From assembly GCA_036389135.1 (NCBI GenBank), contig DASVQP010000016.1, positions 1 to 41,343 of the forward strand: a DNA stretch of 41,343 nucleotides. The letters run 5' to 3'. Below are positions 15,561 to 25,886 of this stretch, piece by piece (within the stretch, counting starts at the first letter, position 1; every line of letters starts with the position of its first letter). A program made the translations under genes and the position numbers. A model generated the notes under the pieces. The model worked only from the letters and a program-made list of their open reading frames with translations. It had not been told where the DNA came from and did not search any database. Source of the DNA: Longimicrobium sp. (GTDB lineage: Bacteria > Gemmatimonadota > Gemmatimonadetes > Longimicrobiales > Longimicrobiaceae).

Positions 15561-15896
15561 TTGAGCAGAAACCGCGATCGTGATCGGAAGCCGCAGCGTT
15601 CCTCCGCGCCCTCGGCGCTGGAAGAGGCTCGGAACGAGCTGTTCAGCCACATCCACCGCTGCGGCGTGCTTCGCGCCGAAGCTGAGCAGCAGGAGGAGTG
15701 GATGAAGGATACGGTGGACTTCATGGGCGAGCGCTATCCGGCGCTGACCCGCGAAGAGCTGGACGAGCTGGCTGGGATCGGGCTGCGCTTCTGCCGCCCG
15801 GTGATCGCCAACTCGCCCGTCGAGGCCGAAGCGGAAGCCGAAGCCGGCAGCTTCGAGGCGGAAGCCGAAGCCGAGACCGAGACCGCCGCGGCCTGA
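15561..15896 (+). CDS. Small acidic protein of unknown function
   Basis: TTG 15561 has GGAGG at 15552-15556, giving a 111-residue protein; a TTG at 15501 is the frame's upper limit but lies before the leader hairpin. The N-terminus is basic (SRNRDRDRKPQR). The middle is helical with well-spaced charges (LEEARNELFSHIHRCGVLRAEA, then WMKDTVDFMGERYPALTREELDELAGIGLRFC). The tail is almost purely Glu/Ala (EAEAEAEAG, EAEAEAETE). Two cysteines lie in the helical core. I do not know the family. The core looks conserved-type, whereas the tail looks like a low-complexity expansion. It is a single gene divergent from the hydrolase pair. Confidence 0.75.
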   Translation: MSRNRDRDRKPQRSSAPSALEEARNELFSHIHRCGVLRAEAEQQEEWMKDTVDFMGERYPALTREELDELAGIGLRFCRPVIANSPVEAEAEAEAGSFEAEAEAETETAAA

Positions 15897-16010
15897 CGCG
15901 GCGGCCGCACGGAGGGGCCGGGATAGTGCCGAGAGGGTTCGGCGCGCCGGCCGCTCCGCGCGATTCGGGGAGCCTGGGTGGGCCGGGCTCCCTTCCTACG
16001 TACACCTCGC

Positions 16011-17378
16011 ATGGATCCTGAACCTGGCAGTCTAAGCATCCTCGCAGTGCTGGGCCTCGTGCTGGTCAACGCCTTCCTGGTGGCAGCCGAGTTCGCCCTT
16101 CTCGCCGTTCGCCGCACCCGAATCGAGCAGCACGTCCGCCAGGGCGACACCCGCGCGGCCCGCGTCCTTCCGGCGCTCGGCCAACTGGAGGAGCTGCTCT
16201 TCGCCGGCCAGGTCGGCCGCAGCCTCGTATCCATCCTCCTGGGCACTTACGCCCTCGCGGCTTCGCGCGTGTACCTCGTGCCGTTGCTGGGGCCCGCGCG
16301 CGCGCTCCCCATCCTGGGCTCGACGGCCGCGGCCTCGGACATCATCGCCATCGCGGTGGTCGTGGTGCTGCACGCCACGCTGGGGCAGCAGATCCCCAAG
16401 CTGGTGGCCGTGCACCGCGCCGAATCGGTGGCGGCGGTGCTGGGCTTTCCCGTGCTGCGCGCGCTGTGGGTGGTGTTCTGGCCCGTGCTCAAGCCGCTGG
16501 AGCTGTGCGTGCGGCTGGCGCTGCGGCCGTTCGGGCTGGGTGGCGCGGGCTTCGCGCACCTTACCGAGCCGGACGAGGAGCTGCGCATGCTGGTGGCCGC
16601 CGGTGCCGACCCCGCCGAGATCGAAGAGGATGAGCGCGAAATGATCCGCGGCGTCTTCGGCTTCTCGGACACGGTGGCGCGCGAGGTGATGACGCCGCGC
16701 ACGGCCATGGCCGCCATCCCGGTGGACGCCTCCTTCGAGGAGATGCTGGACGTCTTCTTCGAGGAGGGCCACTCGCGCCTCCCCGTCTTCCAGGGGACGA
16801 TCGACACCATCGTGGGCGTGGTGCTCATCAAGGACCTGTTCCCCCTGCTGCGCGACGCCGAGCGGCGCGCCGGGTTCGAGATGCGCGCCGTGATGCGCCC
16901 CCCGTACTTCGTCCCCGAGACCAAGCCGGTGAGCGACATCCTGGCCGAGCTGCGCCAGCAGAGCGTGCACCTGGCCATCGTGCTGGACGAGTTCGGCGGC
17001 ACCTATGGGCTGGTGACGATGGAGGACATCCTGGAGGAGATCGTCGGCGAGATCAACGACGAGTTCGACGTGGCCGAGCCCGAGTTCGAGCACACCCCCG
17101 AGGGCGACACCCTGATCGATGGCGCCGTCTCGCTCTCCGAGGTGAACGACCGCTTCCTCCTGCACCTCCCCGTGGACGACTTCGACACGCTGGGCGGCTA
17201 CGTGTTCGGCACCCTCGGCCGCGTGCCGGTGGAGGGCGACATCGTGGCCGTGCCTGGCGCGGAGGGCGAGTGGGAGCTGCGCGTGGAAGAGGTGGAGGAG
17301 CGCCGCGTGAAGTGCGTGCGGCTGTACCATCCGGTGCCGGTGGGGGAGCCGGTGGCGGTGCCTGGCCCCGGCGGTTGA
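16011..17378 (+). CDS. CNNM/CorC-type membrane protein (DUF21, CBS pair, CorC_HlyC domain)
   Basis: From ATG 16011 the protein has 455 residues. The CNNM (DUF21) transmembrane domain spans about 1-190, with an N-terminal VNAFLVAAEFALLAVRRTRI and further helices up to FGLG. A linker with EDEREMIRGVFGFSDTVAREVMTPR (about 210-235) leads to two CBS motifs (HSRLPVF and IVGVVLIKDL; then LAIVLDEFGGTYGLVTMEDILEEIVGEI). The C-terminal CorC_HlyC domain is about 365-440. Relatives are implicated in Mg2+ or Co2+ efflux and are often called hemolysin-like; adenine nucleotides bind the CBS pair. GTG 15978 with a GGGAG upstream is an alternative start. The stop codon lies inside the first arm of the composite repeat that follows. 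Confidence 0.92.
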   Translation: MDPEPGSLSILAVLGLVLVNAFLVAAEFALLAVRRTRIEQHVRQGDTRAARVLPALGQLEELLFAGQVGRSLVSILLGTYALAASRVYLVPLLGPARALPILGSTAAASDIIAIAVVVVLHATLGQQIPKLVAVHRAESVAAVLGFPVLRALWVVFWPVLKPLELCVRLALRPFGLGGAGFAHLTEPDEELRMLVAAGADPAEIEEDEREMIRGVFGFSDTVAREVMTPRTAMAAIPVDASFEEMLDVFFEEGHSRLPVFQGTIDTIVGVVLIKDLFPLLRDAERRAGFEMRAVMRPPYFVPETKPVSDILAELRQQSVHLAIVLDEFGGTYGLVTMEDILEEIVGEINDEFDVAEPEFEHTPEGDTLIDGAVSLSEVNDRFLLHLPVDDFDTLGGYVFGTLGRVPVEGDIVAVPGAEGEWELRVEEVEERRVKCVRLYHPVPVGEPVAVPGPGG

Positions 17379-17539
17379 AACCGCTGCAACAACCGCGGGA
17401 AGCCTGCCTTCGCGGGCTGTGGGGGCGGGGGTGGTGCGGGTGGGCCGGTTCGGCGCCGCGAGCACCGGGGGCTGAAGCCCCCGGCTGGAACGACGGGAAG
17501 GCGGCTGAAGCCGGCTCGAGTAACGCGGCGCCCGACTAA
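17373..17539 (+). repeat. Composite palindromic repeat, copy 1
   Basis: This is a chain of short stems: GGTTGAAACCGCTGCAACAACC, then AAGCCTGCCTTCGCGGGCT, then GGGGGCTGAAGCCCCC, then GGCGGCTGAAGCCGGC with TCGAG. The same modules, in part or reversed, occur at 21651-21776, 25722-25849 and 40987-41206. The first arm overlaps the last codon and stop of the CNNM-type gene. Confidence 0.85.
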
Positions 17540-17551
17540 GTCCCCGTTTTT

Positions 17552-17622
17552 TGTCATCCTGAGTGGCGCACCGCTCCGCCCTTGCCTCGTCTCCAATCTC
17601 GGGCGCGGAGCGAAGGATCTAC
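17552..17622. repeat. Dispersed repeat of the TCATCCTGAG / GAAGGATCTAC type
   Basis: Starts TGTCATCCTGAGTGG and ends GGAGCGAAGGATCTAC. The two ends are partly complementary. From memory this is a common intergenic repeat in many soil bacteria; only one copy is visible here. Confidence 0.5.
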
Positions 17623-17664
17623 TGTGCGTTCCGAGAGGCTCGCGTAACGTGCGAACCCCGGGCG

Positions 17665-17698
17665 AACGGCGAGAACTCACTTCGAAGTTCTCGCCGTT
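17665..17698 (+). terminator. Strong hairpin with T-rich tail
   Basis: AACGGCGAGAACT (17665-17677), an eight-base loop and AGTTCTCGCCGTT (17686-17698) form a perfect 13-base stem, followed by TCTTCT. It would end the CNNM transcript before the MNT/HEPN genes. Confidence 0.7.
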
Positions 17699-17826
17699 TC
17701 TTCTGTGCCTCGTGTCGCGCGGCGTGTGTCGCGGGTGGCGGAGACGTGGTGCGGGGTTGAACGGCGGCGGGTTGCGGCGGTAAAATGGTTCAGGGCATAT
17801 GCGGGCGGCACAGCGGGAGGGACTCA

Positions 17827-18177
17827 GTGGAAGCAACCATCCGATGCTCGGAGGAGGATCTGCGCTCGGCGCGGCAGATCTGCGAGCGGGTTCTCGAGGC
17901 GGAAAGAGACCGTGTCGCGCGGGTCCTGTTCCACGGGTCGCGCGTGAGCGGGCGTCCGCGTCGGACGAGCGATTTCGACATCCTCGTGGTCGTCCGGGAT
18001 CCGGTGGACGATTGGGTGGCGGACAGCCTGCGCCTTTCTGACCTGTTCAACGACTTTCCCTGGCCCGTGGACGTGCAGGTTTTCGGCGAGACCGAGTACA
18101 ATGCGTCCGTCTCCGTACCCGGCACGCTGGCGTATCCTGCGTCCACGCGCGGCGTGTTGCTGTATGAGCAGCCATGA
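17827..18177 (+). CDS. MNT-type minimal nucleotidyltransferase (antitoxin partner of HEPN)
   Basis: GTG 17827 follows GGGAGG (17814-17819) and gives 116 residues. The core LFHGSRVSGRPRRTSDFDILVVV (around 33-55) is the minimal polymerase-beta nucleotidyltransferase signature: G-S, then D-x-D after ten residues. A later aspartate in WPVDVQVF could be the third metal ligand. In MNT/HEPN pairs this protein neutralises the HEPN ribonuclease, in some systems by AMP transfer to it. The C-terminus overlaps the start of the HEPN gene, as usual for the pair. Because the HEPN gene is broken, this gene may now be free of selection, although its own frame is intact. Confidence 0.82.
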   Translation: MEATIRCSEEDLRSARQICERVLEAERDRVARVLFHGSRVSGRPRRTSDFDILVVVRDPVDDWVADSLRLSDLFNDFPWPVDVQVFGETEYNASVSVPGTLAYPASTRGVLLYEQP

Positions 18178-18584
18178 GCTGCGCGCAGCGTTAGCACGAT
18201 CATACGTTGCGTCCGCGAGTGACGACTGGGGTAGAAGCAGGTGTAGCGGATGCTGGCTTGCCAGCGAGTCCGATGGGATTCCATGCACAACAGGCGATCG
18301 AGAAGCTGCTGAAGGCTCTGCTGATCACGTACGGTGTCGAACCGGAAGAACAGCACAGCATCGCACGGCTGGTGCAGCAGGTTGCGAGACTCGACCGTGC
18401 CGTCGCGGAAGCAATCGGTTCAACGACCCAGCTCACCCCATTCGCGGTCCATCATCGTTAGCCGCCCCGCAAACCCCTATCGGCACGCGCGATCGGCCGG
18501 CACGAGGTCCTTGATGTCGTGCGGGTGGCGCGTGATGCGTATCCGGTTCTGGAGGCCGCGATCAAGGCTCGCCTCGCAACGTGA
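18164..18584 (+). pseudogene. HEPN-domain toxin gene, broken by frameshift and nonsense codon
   Basis: The start ATG 18164 overlaps the end of the MNT gene and reads MSSHELRAALARSYVASASDDW. After GACTGGGG (about 18223-18230) the family match moves to another frame and continues VEAGVADAG, then FHAQQAIEKLLKALLITYG, the classic HEPN core. That frame meets TAG at 18459-18461 just after FAVHHR, where family members usually have Tyr-Pro. The same frame then continues with a normal-looking HEPN tail (EVLDVVRVARDAYPVLEAAI) to TGA 18582-18584. So one extra base and one nonsense change break the gene. A sequencing error could explain one of these but hardly both. Confidence 0.8.
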
Positions 18585-18677
18585 TGGCGGGATCCGCCCG
18601 GCGCGCCTTGAACCGCGCCCCTGCCGTGCGTTAAGTTGCGCGTTCGCTCCGATCGATCCCTATCCCGGTCTTCATAC

Positions 18678-21310
<2,633 letters not shown>

Positions 21311-21314
<4 letters not shown>

Positions 21315-21619
21315 GCGCCGCCGCGGACTGGCTGCGCGCCCGCCTCGCCGACGCGCCCCCGGCCCTGCTGGAGCGGATGGTCGCGGCGCTTCCAGAGGAT
21401 GGAGAGGTGCCGGAGGCGCTCGCGGCGGGGGCGATGTCGCTGTACGAGCAGGTCCTGCGCGGCACGGGGGGGCGGGAGGATGCGCTCCCGCTCCTGGCTG
21501 CGGACGCGCTCCTCACCCACGCCCTCGAGGCCCGCGCCGAGATGGATGCGGACGGGATGGGCGAGTTCGCGGAGGCGTGGGGCGGAGCGGGGAGGATCGG
21601 GGTGCTGGCGGAGGGGTGA
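21311..21619 (+). CDS. Small protein of unknown function coupled to alaS
   Basis: GTG 21311 overlaps the alaS stop by four bases (GTGA), and the frame gives 102 residues. The product is helical and acidic: ADWLRARLADAPPALLERMVAALPED, then EALAAGAMSLYEQVL, then a Leu/Ala-rich segment DALPLLAADALLTHALEARAEM. It ends with a Gly-rich tail. No signal peptide or motif is present. The tight overlap with alaS and good codon usage support a real gene, and an AlaRS- or translation-linked role is possible but unproven. The composite repeat begins about 30 bases after the stop. Confidence 0.75.
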
Positions 21620-21650
21620 ACACCGGGGGATGAACGCCGGGCGCCGAAAA

Positions 21651-21776
21651 CCGGGGGCTGAAGCCCCCGGCTGGAACGACGGGAAGCCCACTGAAGTGGG
21701 CTCGAGAAACGCGGGATTGGACCCGGAGTCCGCGCAGGCGGACTTTGTGCGGTTGTTGCCGCGAGTTCACTCGCCC
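21651..21776 (+). repeat. Composite palindromic repeat, copy 2
   Basis: CCGGGGGCTGAAGCCCCCGG, GGCTGGAACGACGGGAAG, AGCCCACTGAAGTGGGCT, CTCGAGAAACGCGGGA, GGAGTCCGCGCAGGCGGACT, then a GTTGTTGCCGCGAGTTCACTCGCC end. Each module is a short perfect or near-perfect stem. Another CCGGGGGATGAAC-like half-unit precedes it at about 21623. Confidence 0.88.
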
Positions 21777-21826
21777 TCAAGGGAAGAGCCACAGGTGAGC
21801 CACCAGCATACCTCGGGAGGGAGTGG

Positions 21827-22411
21827 ATGGCGATGAACCGGTGGATCGTGTGCGGGTGCCTCGCGCTGGCGGCGTGCGGAGGCGGCGCGAAGGAGGAGCC
21901 GAAGCCGGGGGCCGGCGAATCGCCGATCCTCAGCGTCGAGCCGCCCGCGAGCGCGAGCAAGTTCTCCCGCGCGGACACGGCGTGGTCCGTCACGCCGCGG
22001 GGGATCGGGTCGGTGAAGGTGGGGTCGAATGCGCGGGATGCGCTGGGGCTCAACGTGACGCTCGCGGACGCGCCGGGCGCCACACAGGCGTGCGCGTACG
22101 TGAGGTCCGGCCGCCTGCCCGCCGGGGTCGGGGTGCTGGCCATCAAGGGCGAGGTGGCGCGCATCGACGTTGACTCCGGAAGGGTGGCGACGCTGGAGGG
22201 CGCGCGTATCGGCGACCCCGAAACGCGCATCCGGCAGATCTACGCGGGGCGCGTGAGACAGGAGCCGCACAAGTACACCGACGGGCACTACTTGGTGGTG
22301 ACCCCCGCGGACAGCGGATTCCGCATCATCTTCGAGACGGATGGGAAGGCCGTGACCAGCTATCGCGCCGGGCGCATGCCCGAGGTGGCATGGGTGGAGA
22401 AATGCGGGTGA
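21827..22411 (+). CDS. Lipoprotein of unknown function
   Basis: ATG 21827 has GGGAGG six bases upstream. The 194-residue product has a lipobox, LALAAC (C17), after the hydrophobic segment WIVCGCLALAA, so it should be lipidated and envelope-anchored. After a low-complexity linker (GGGAKEEPKPGAGE) comes a domain of about 130 residues with PRGIGSVKVGS, ATQACAYVR, VLAIKGEVARIDV, TLEGARIGDPETRIRQIYAGRV and GKAVTSYRAGRMPEV. That last part resembles a fold seen in secreted proteins where G-D-x-E precedes an R-x-x-Y-G helix, such as the BamE/SmpA-like lipoprotein pattern, but this is a weak match. The next gene, also a lipoprotein, overlaps its end by about ten bases. Confidence 0.82.
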   Translation: MAMNRWIVCGCLALAACGGGAKEEPKPGAGESPILSVEPPASASKFSRADTAWSVTPRGIGSVKVGSNARDALGLNVTLADAPGATQACAYVRSGRLPAGVGVLAIKGEVARIDVDSGRVATLEGARIGDPETRIRQIYAGRVRQEPHKYTDGHYLVVTPADSGFRIIFETDGKAVTSYRAGRMPEVAWVEKCG

Positions 22412-22932
22412 GGGCGCGCGTGCTGGCCGCCGCGGCGCTGGTGCTGGCCGGGTGCGGCGAGGAGAGCGGCGACTTCAACGGGCGCGTGGGCGGCACCATC
22501 GAAGGGCCGCTCAGCGGGACCTCCTGGTACTGCGAGAGTCCCGGCGGCGTCCTGCTGACGATGGAGGACGAACGGCGCAGATCGGCGATCTCCTTCGCCG
22601 GGGCGCCCGGCTCCATCTCGCCGGGCGCCTGGCTGCTCGGGATGGAGCCGCAGCCGGGCGGCTTCAAGGTGGACGCGGCCCTGAGCGGCTATCCGGACCC
22701 CGACGCCGAACGCCTCGCGATACACGTGCGGGGCGGCAAGCTCACCATCGACGCCGTGCGCGACGGGGTGGTGTCCGGACGCTACGAGGCGGAAACCGTC
22801 ACCACCGACGTGATGCCGACGATCCATCCGGACGGGCGGGTGGGGCGGGTGCCGAACGCGGCGGGGACGCTGGTCGGCTTCTTCAAGGCGGCGCGGCGGG
22901 AGTGCCCGTCGCCCGGCGCGGCGAAGTCGTAG
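22402..22932 (+). CDS. Second lipoprotein of unknown function, overlapping the first
   Basis: I prefer ATG 22402 (176 residues); ATG 22390 is an alternative. The signal peptide RVRARVLAAAALVLAGC has C18 as the lipidation site. The mature part has about 150 residues, beta-rich, with paired motifs (GTSWYCESPGG, GFKVDAALSGYPDPDAERLAIHV, GKLTIDAVRDGVVSGRYEAETV). This resembles single-domain secreted proteins, but I recognise no family. The two cysteines after the lipobox (WYCES, REC) could form a disulfide. Overlap with the previous lipoprotein gene and a similar plan suggest a joint envelope role. Confidence 0.8.
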   Translation: MRVRARVLAAAALVLAGCGEESGDFNGRVGGTIEGPLSGTSWYCESPGGVLLTMEDERRRSAISFAGAPGSISPGAWLLGMEPQPGGFKVDAALSGYPDPDAERLAIHVRGGKLTIDAVRDGVVSGRYEAETVTTDVMPTIHPDGRVGRVPNAAGTLVGFFKAARRECPSPGAAKS

Positions 22933-23000
22933 CGTTCTGGCACCCGGGGTGCGGCGGCGATACGTTTCGCCGCCCGGCACCGCACCCGAACCGTACTCCA

Positions 23001-23405
23001 ATGCCCGACATCCTGAAGCTGCTGGCGCAGGCCCGCGCCGCCGAGAAGGCGCAGGCGCTCTTCTACCGTGCCCTCGCCGCGGAGGCGGAGGAGCGCGGTG
23101 CCGCGGCGCTTGCCGAGCGCTACAACGACCTGCACGCGGACGAGCAGCACCACCTCTCGCGGCTTTCGGTGCGGCTGATGGAGATGGGCGCACCGCTCGT
23201 GGAGCTGGGCGAGATGAAGGGCGATCTGGTGGGGATGGACGGCTGGGAGCCCGCCGCGCGCCTCCGCGAGGAAGCGGAGGTGCTTCGCTACGAGGCGCTG
23301 CTGTCCGAATCCCTCGATCCAAAGACCGACGCGTTGCTCCGCGAGATCCTGGACACGGAGCGGCACCACGCCGAGGAGCTGGGGGGCAAATGGACGCCGG
23401 CCTGA
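23001..23405 (+). CDS. Ferritin-like (rubrerythrin-type) diiron protein
   Basis: ATG 23001 gives 134 residues of nearly pure helix. A glutamate in the first helix (RAAEKAQALFYRALA, E16) and an E-x-x-H pattern in HADEQHHLSRL supply half of a diiron site. In the second pair of helices, EEAEVLRYEALL and DTERHHAEELG supply the matching glutamates and histidine. That is the four-helix ferritin-like layout. Such small proteins store or oxidise iron or remove peroxide; which one applies cannot be told. No clear ribosome-binding site is seen upstream. The gene overlaps the following SDR gene by 16 bases. Confidence 0.8.
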   Translation: MPDILKLLAQARAAEKAQALFYRALAAEAEERGAAALAERYNDLHADEQHHLSRLSVRLMEMGAPLVELGEMKGDLVGMDGWEPAARLREEAEVLRYEALLSESLDPKTDALLREILDTERHHAEELGGKWTPA

Positions 23406-24160
23406 GCATCGACCTGCGCGGGCGGCGCGCCCTGGTCACCGGCGGCTCGCGCGGCGTGGGGAAGGCGACGGCGCTCCTCCTGGCCCGCGCCGGCGCCGAC
23501 GTGGGGATCGGCTACCTGAGCCGCGCCGGCGAGGCGGAAGCGGTGGTGGCCGAGCTGCGCGCGCTGGGCGTGCGCGCCTTCGCCGCGGCGGCGGACGTGG
23601 GGATGGCGGAGGGGGCGCGGCTCCTCTTCGACCGGTGCGAGAAAGAGCTCGGCGGGGTGGACATCTTCGTCGGCAACGCGGGGGTGTGGCCGCCGGACGA
23701 CGTGCCCATCGCGGAGATGGCGGAGGAGCAATGGGCGCGGACGATGCGCGCCAACCTCGACTCCATCTTCCACTGCGTGCGCCTTGCCGCGGCGCGCATT
23801 GGGGATGGCGGGCGCATCGTGCTGGTGGCCTCCACCGCCGGGCAGCGCGGCGAGGCGGGGCACGCGGACTACGCGGCAAGCAAGGGCGCCGTCATCTCCC
23901 TCACCAAGTCCGTGGCGGTGGAGCTCGGCCCGCGCAACGTCACCGTCAACTGCGTGGCGCCCGGGTGGATCGACACGGAGATGGTCGCGGGGCCGATGGC
24001 GGGAGAGGGGCGCGCGCGCATCGAGGCCGCCATCCCCCTGCGCCGCATTGCGTCGGCCGAAGACGTCGCGGGGCCGATCCTCTTCCTCTGCTCCCCGCTG
24101 GCCCGTCACCTGACGGGCGAGATCCTGAACGTGAACGGCGGGAGCGTGCTCTGTGGCTGA
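23390..24160 (+). CDS. SDR-family reductase (FabG-like)
   Basis: The start is ATG 23390 inside the end of the preceding gene, giving 256 residues. The Rossmann motif is VTGGSRGVGK (16-25), the NAG motif is in VGNAGVW, the catalytic serine is in LVASTAG, and Tyr/Lys are in HADYAASKG. The C-terminal RIASAEDVAGPILFLCSPLARHLTGEILNVNGG is typical of 3-oxoacyl-ACP reductases and related polyol or ketone dehydrogenases. A cofactor choice of NADPH is suggested by the arginine in GGSRG, but this is not certain. Overlap with the ferritin-like gene before it and the asparaginase gene after it (8 bases) shows one operon. Confidence 0.92.
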   Translation: MDAGLSIDLRGRRALVTGGSRGVGKATALLLARAGADVGIGYLSRAGEAEAVVAELRALGVRAFAAAADVGMAEGARLLFDRCEKELGGVDIFVGNAGVWPPDDVPIAEMAEEQWARTMRANLDSIFHCVRLAAARIGDGGRIVLVASTAGQRGEAGHADYAASKGAVISLTKSVAVELGPRNVTVNCVAPGWIDTEMVAGPMAGEGRARIEAAIPLRRIASAEDVAGPILFLCSPLARHLTGEILNVNGGSVLCG

Positions 24161-25157
24161 CGCACTCCCGAGGGTGGTGCTGATCGCCACGGGCGGCACC
24201 ATCTCCATGAAGATCGACGCGGAGAGCGGCGGCGCCATTCCGCGGCTCACCGGCGCGGAGATCCTGGAGGCCGTCCCGGGCGTGGACCAGGTAGCGCGGC
24301 TGGAGGTGCGCGAGTTCGGGCGCTACCCTGGGCCGCACATGACCATCGATCGGATGTGGGAGCTGCGGCGCGCCATCCTGAACGCCATCGCGGAGGGCGG
24401 GGTGGACGGCGTGGTGGTGATGCACGGAACGGACACCATCGAGGAAACGGCGTACCTCCTCGACCGCTCCATGCCGGCCGCGGTCCCGGTGGTCATCACG
24501 GGTGCGATGAGGAACTCCAGCGAGCTCTCGTGGGACGGCCCCGCCAACCTGATGAGCGCGGTGGAGGTGGCCGCCAGCCCCGAGGCGCGCGGGCGCGGCA
24601 CCATGGTGGTGATGGACGAGGAGATCGTGCAGGGTGCCGAGGTGGTGAAGACGCACACCGAGGCGGCGGGCACCTTTCGCTCGCCCAACTGGGGTCCGCT
24701 GGGGATCACGGACAAGGGGCGCGTCCTCTTCTACCGTGAGAGCCGCCGCAAGCCGCCGCTGGAGCCCGAGTCGCCCGTCACCCTGGTGGACCTGGTGAAG
24801 GTGGTGGCCGGGATGGACTCGCGGCTGGTGGAGGCGTCGCTGGACAGCGGCGCCCACGGGATCGTGCTGGAGGCGATGGGGCGGGGGAACGTGCCGCCCG
24901 CGGTGGTCCCCGGCGTGCGCCGCTGGGTGGAGGCGGGGCGGCCGGTGGTGGTGGCGTCGCGCTCTGCGCGGGGGCGGGTGCTGGACACCTACGCCTACCC
25001 CGGCGGCGGTCACGAGCTGCGGGAGATGGGCGCCATCTTCGCGGACCACATGACGGGCCAGCAGTCGCGCATCGAGCTGATGCTGGCGCTGGGCACGTAC
25101 GGCGGCGACCTGGCCCGCGTGCGCGAGGTGGTGGAGGCGGGCCGCTACGCCCCCTGA
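24153..25157 (+). CDS. L-asparaginase (type I/II family)
   Basis: The GTG start at 24153 overlaps the SDR stop by 8 bases; the protein has 334 residues, a normal length. The N-terminal ATGGTISMK has the first catalytic threonine. VVVMHGTDTIEETAYLLD holds the second (H-G-T-D-T), and VITGAMRN follows. A C-terminal domain with GIVLEAMGRGNVP completes the asparaginase fold. It hydrolyses L-asparagine to aspartate and ammonia. No signal peptide is present, so a cytosolic enzyme is likely. Its place in an operon with a diiron protein and a reductase is unusual and gives no clear pathway. Confidence 0.93.
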   Translation: MADALPRVVLIATGGTISMKIDAESGGAIPRLTGAEILEAVPGVDQVARLEVREFGRYPGPHMTIDRMWELRRAILNAIAEGGVDGVVVMHGTDTIEETAYLLDRSMPAAVPVVITGAMRNSSELSWDGPANLMSAVEVAASPEARGRGTMVVMDEEIVQGAEVVKTHTEAAGTFRSPNWGPLGITDKGRVLFYRESRRKPPLEPESPVTLVDLVKVVAGMDSRLVEASLDSGAHGIVLEAMGRGNVPPAVVPGVRRWVEAGRPVVVASRSARGRVLDTYAYPGGGHELREMGAIFADHMTGQQSRIELMLALGTYGGDLARVREVVEAGRYAP

Positions 25158-25256
25158 GGTCCTTGCGTCCCGTGCGGGCGCGGGTGAGTATTGCGAACGT
25201 CGTCCCGCCGGCCGGGTGCCTCGCCCGGCCTTCCGCACCCCATCCCGGAGTCCGGT

Positions 25257-25682
25257 ATGCGCCTCCCCCTCCGCGCGGCCACGCTCGCCCTGCTGCTGGC
25301 GTCCGCGGCGTGCATCTCCGCGTCGCAGTCCGGCGGGGGCTCCCTTGCCGCCCGCGATGGCACCAAGATCACCGCCGACGAGATCCGCTCCTCGCGCCGC
25401 GCCAACGCGCTGGAGCTGGTGCAGGCGCTGCGGCCCGAGTGGCTCCGCAAGCGCAGCAACACCTCCACGCTGCGCCGCGCGCGGGTGTCGTACTCCGGCC
25501 CGGACGACGTGCTGGCCTACCTGGACGGCCAGCGCCTCGGCACGGTCGAGTCGCTCCGCTCGATCCCGGTGGACGACGTCGAGATGATCCGCCACTACAC
25601 CGCCTCCGGCGCCCAGCAGCGCTTCGGCGACGGGCACCCGAACGGCGCCATCGAGATCATCACGAGGCGCGGGGGGAGCTGA
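25257..25682 (+). CDS. Lipoprotein with a TonB-plug-like end
   Basis: From ATG 25257 the product has 141 residues: signal peptide RLPLRAATLALLLASAAC (C19 as the lipid site), then about 120 residues. The C-terminal half has DVLAYLDGQRLGTVESLRSIPVDDVEMIRHYTA and QRFGDGHPNGAIEIIT. This is the pattern at the end of TonB-receptor plug domains, where a residue pair before the I-E-I-I-T strand precedes the barrel. It is a stand-alone plug-like protein, without a barrel, and the pattern is common in lipoproteins of this phylum in my memory. The role is unknown. It is a single gene. Upstream are about 100 bases with no clear promoter; downstream is the composite repeat. Confidence 0.8.
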   Translation: MRLPLRAATLALLLASAACISASQSGGGSLAARDGTKITADEIRSSRRANALELVQALRPEWLRKRSNTSTLRRARVSYSGPDDVLAYLDGQRLGTVESLRSIPVDDVEMIRHYTASGAQQRFGDGHPNGAIEIITRRGGS

Positions 25683-25721
25683 GGCGTCGGGGTGAGGCTG
25701 GTTTGGTCTGAACCCGGCGGT

Positions 25722-25849
25722 GCCGGGGGCTGAAGCCCCCGGCTGGAACCACGGGAAGGCGGCTGAAGCCGACTCGACCACACCGGCATCAGACCCGGAG
25801 TCCGCGCAGGCGGACTTTGTGCTGTTGTTGCAGCGAGTTCACTCGCCCG
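25722..25849 (+). repeat. Composite palindromic repeat, copy 3
   Basis: GCCGGGGGCTGAAGCCCCCGGC, then GGCGGCTGAAGCCGACTCGA, then GGAGTCCGCGCAGGCGGACT and a GTTGTTGCAGCGAGTTCACTCGCC end: the same order as copy 2. It fills most of the gap between the plug-like lipoprotein and the metallophosphatase gene. Confidence 0.88.
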
Positions 25850-25886
25850 ACGGCCCCCTGCACACAATCCCAACCCCCGCAGCCCC

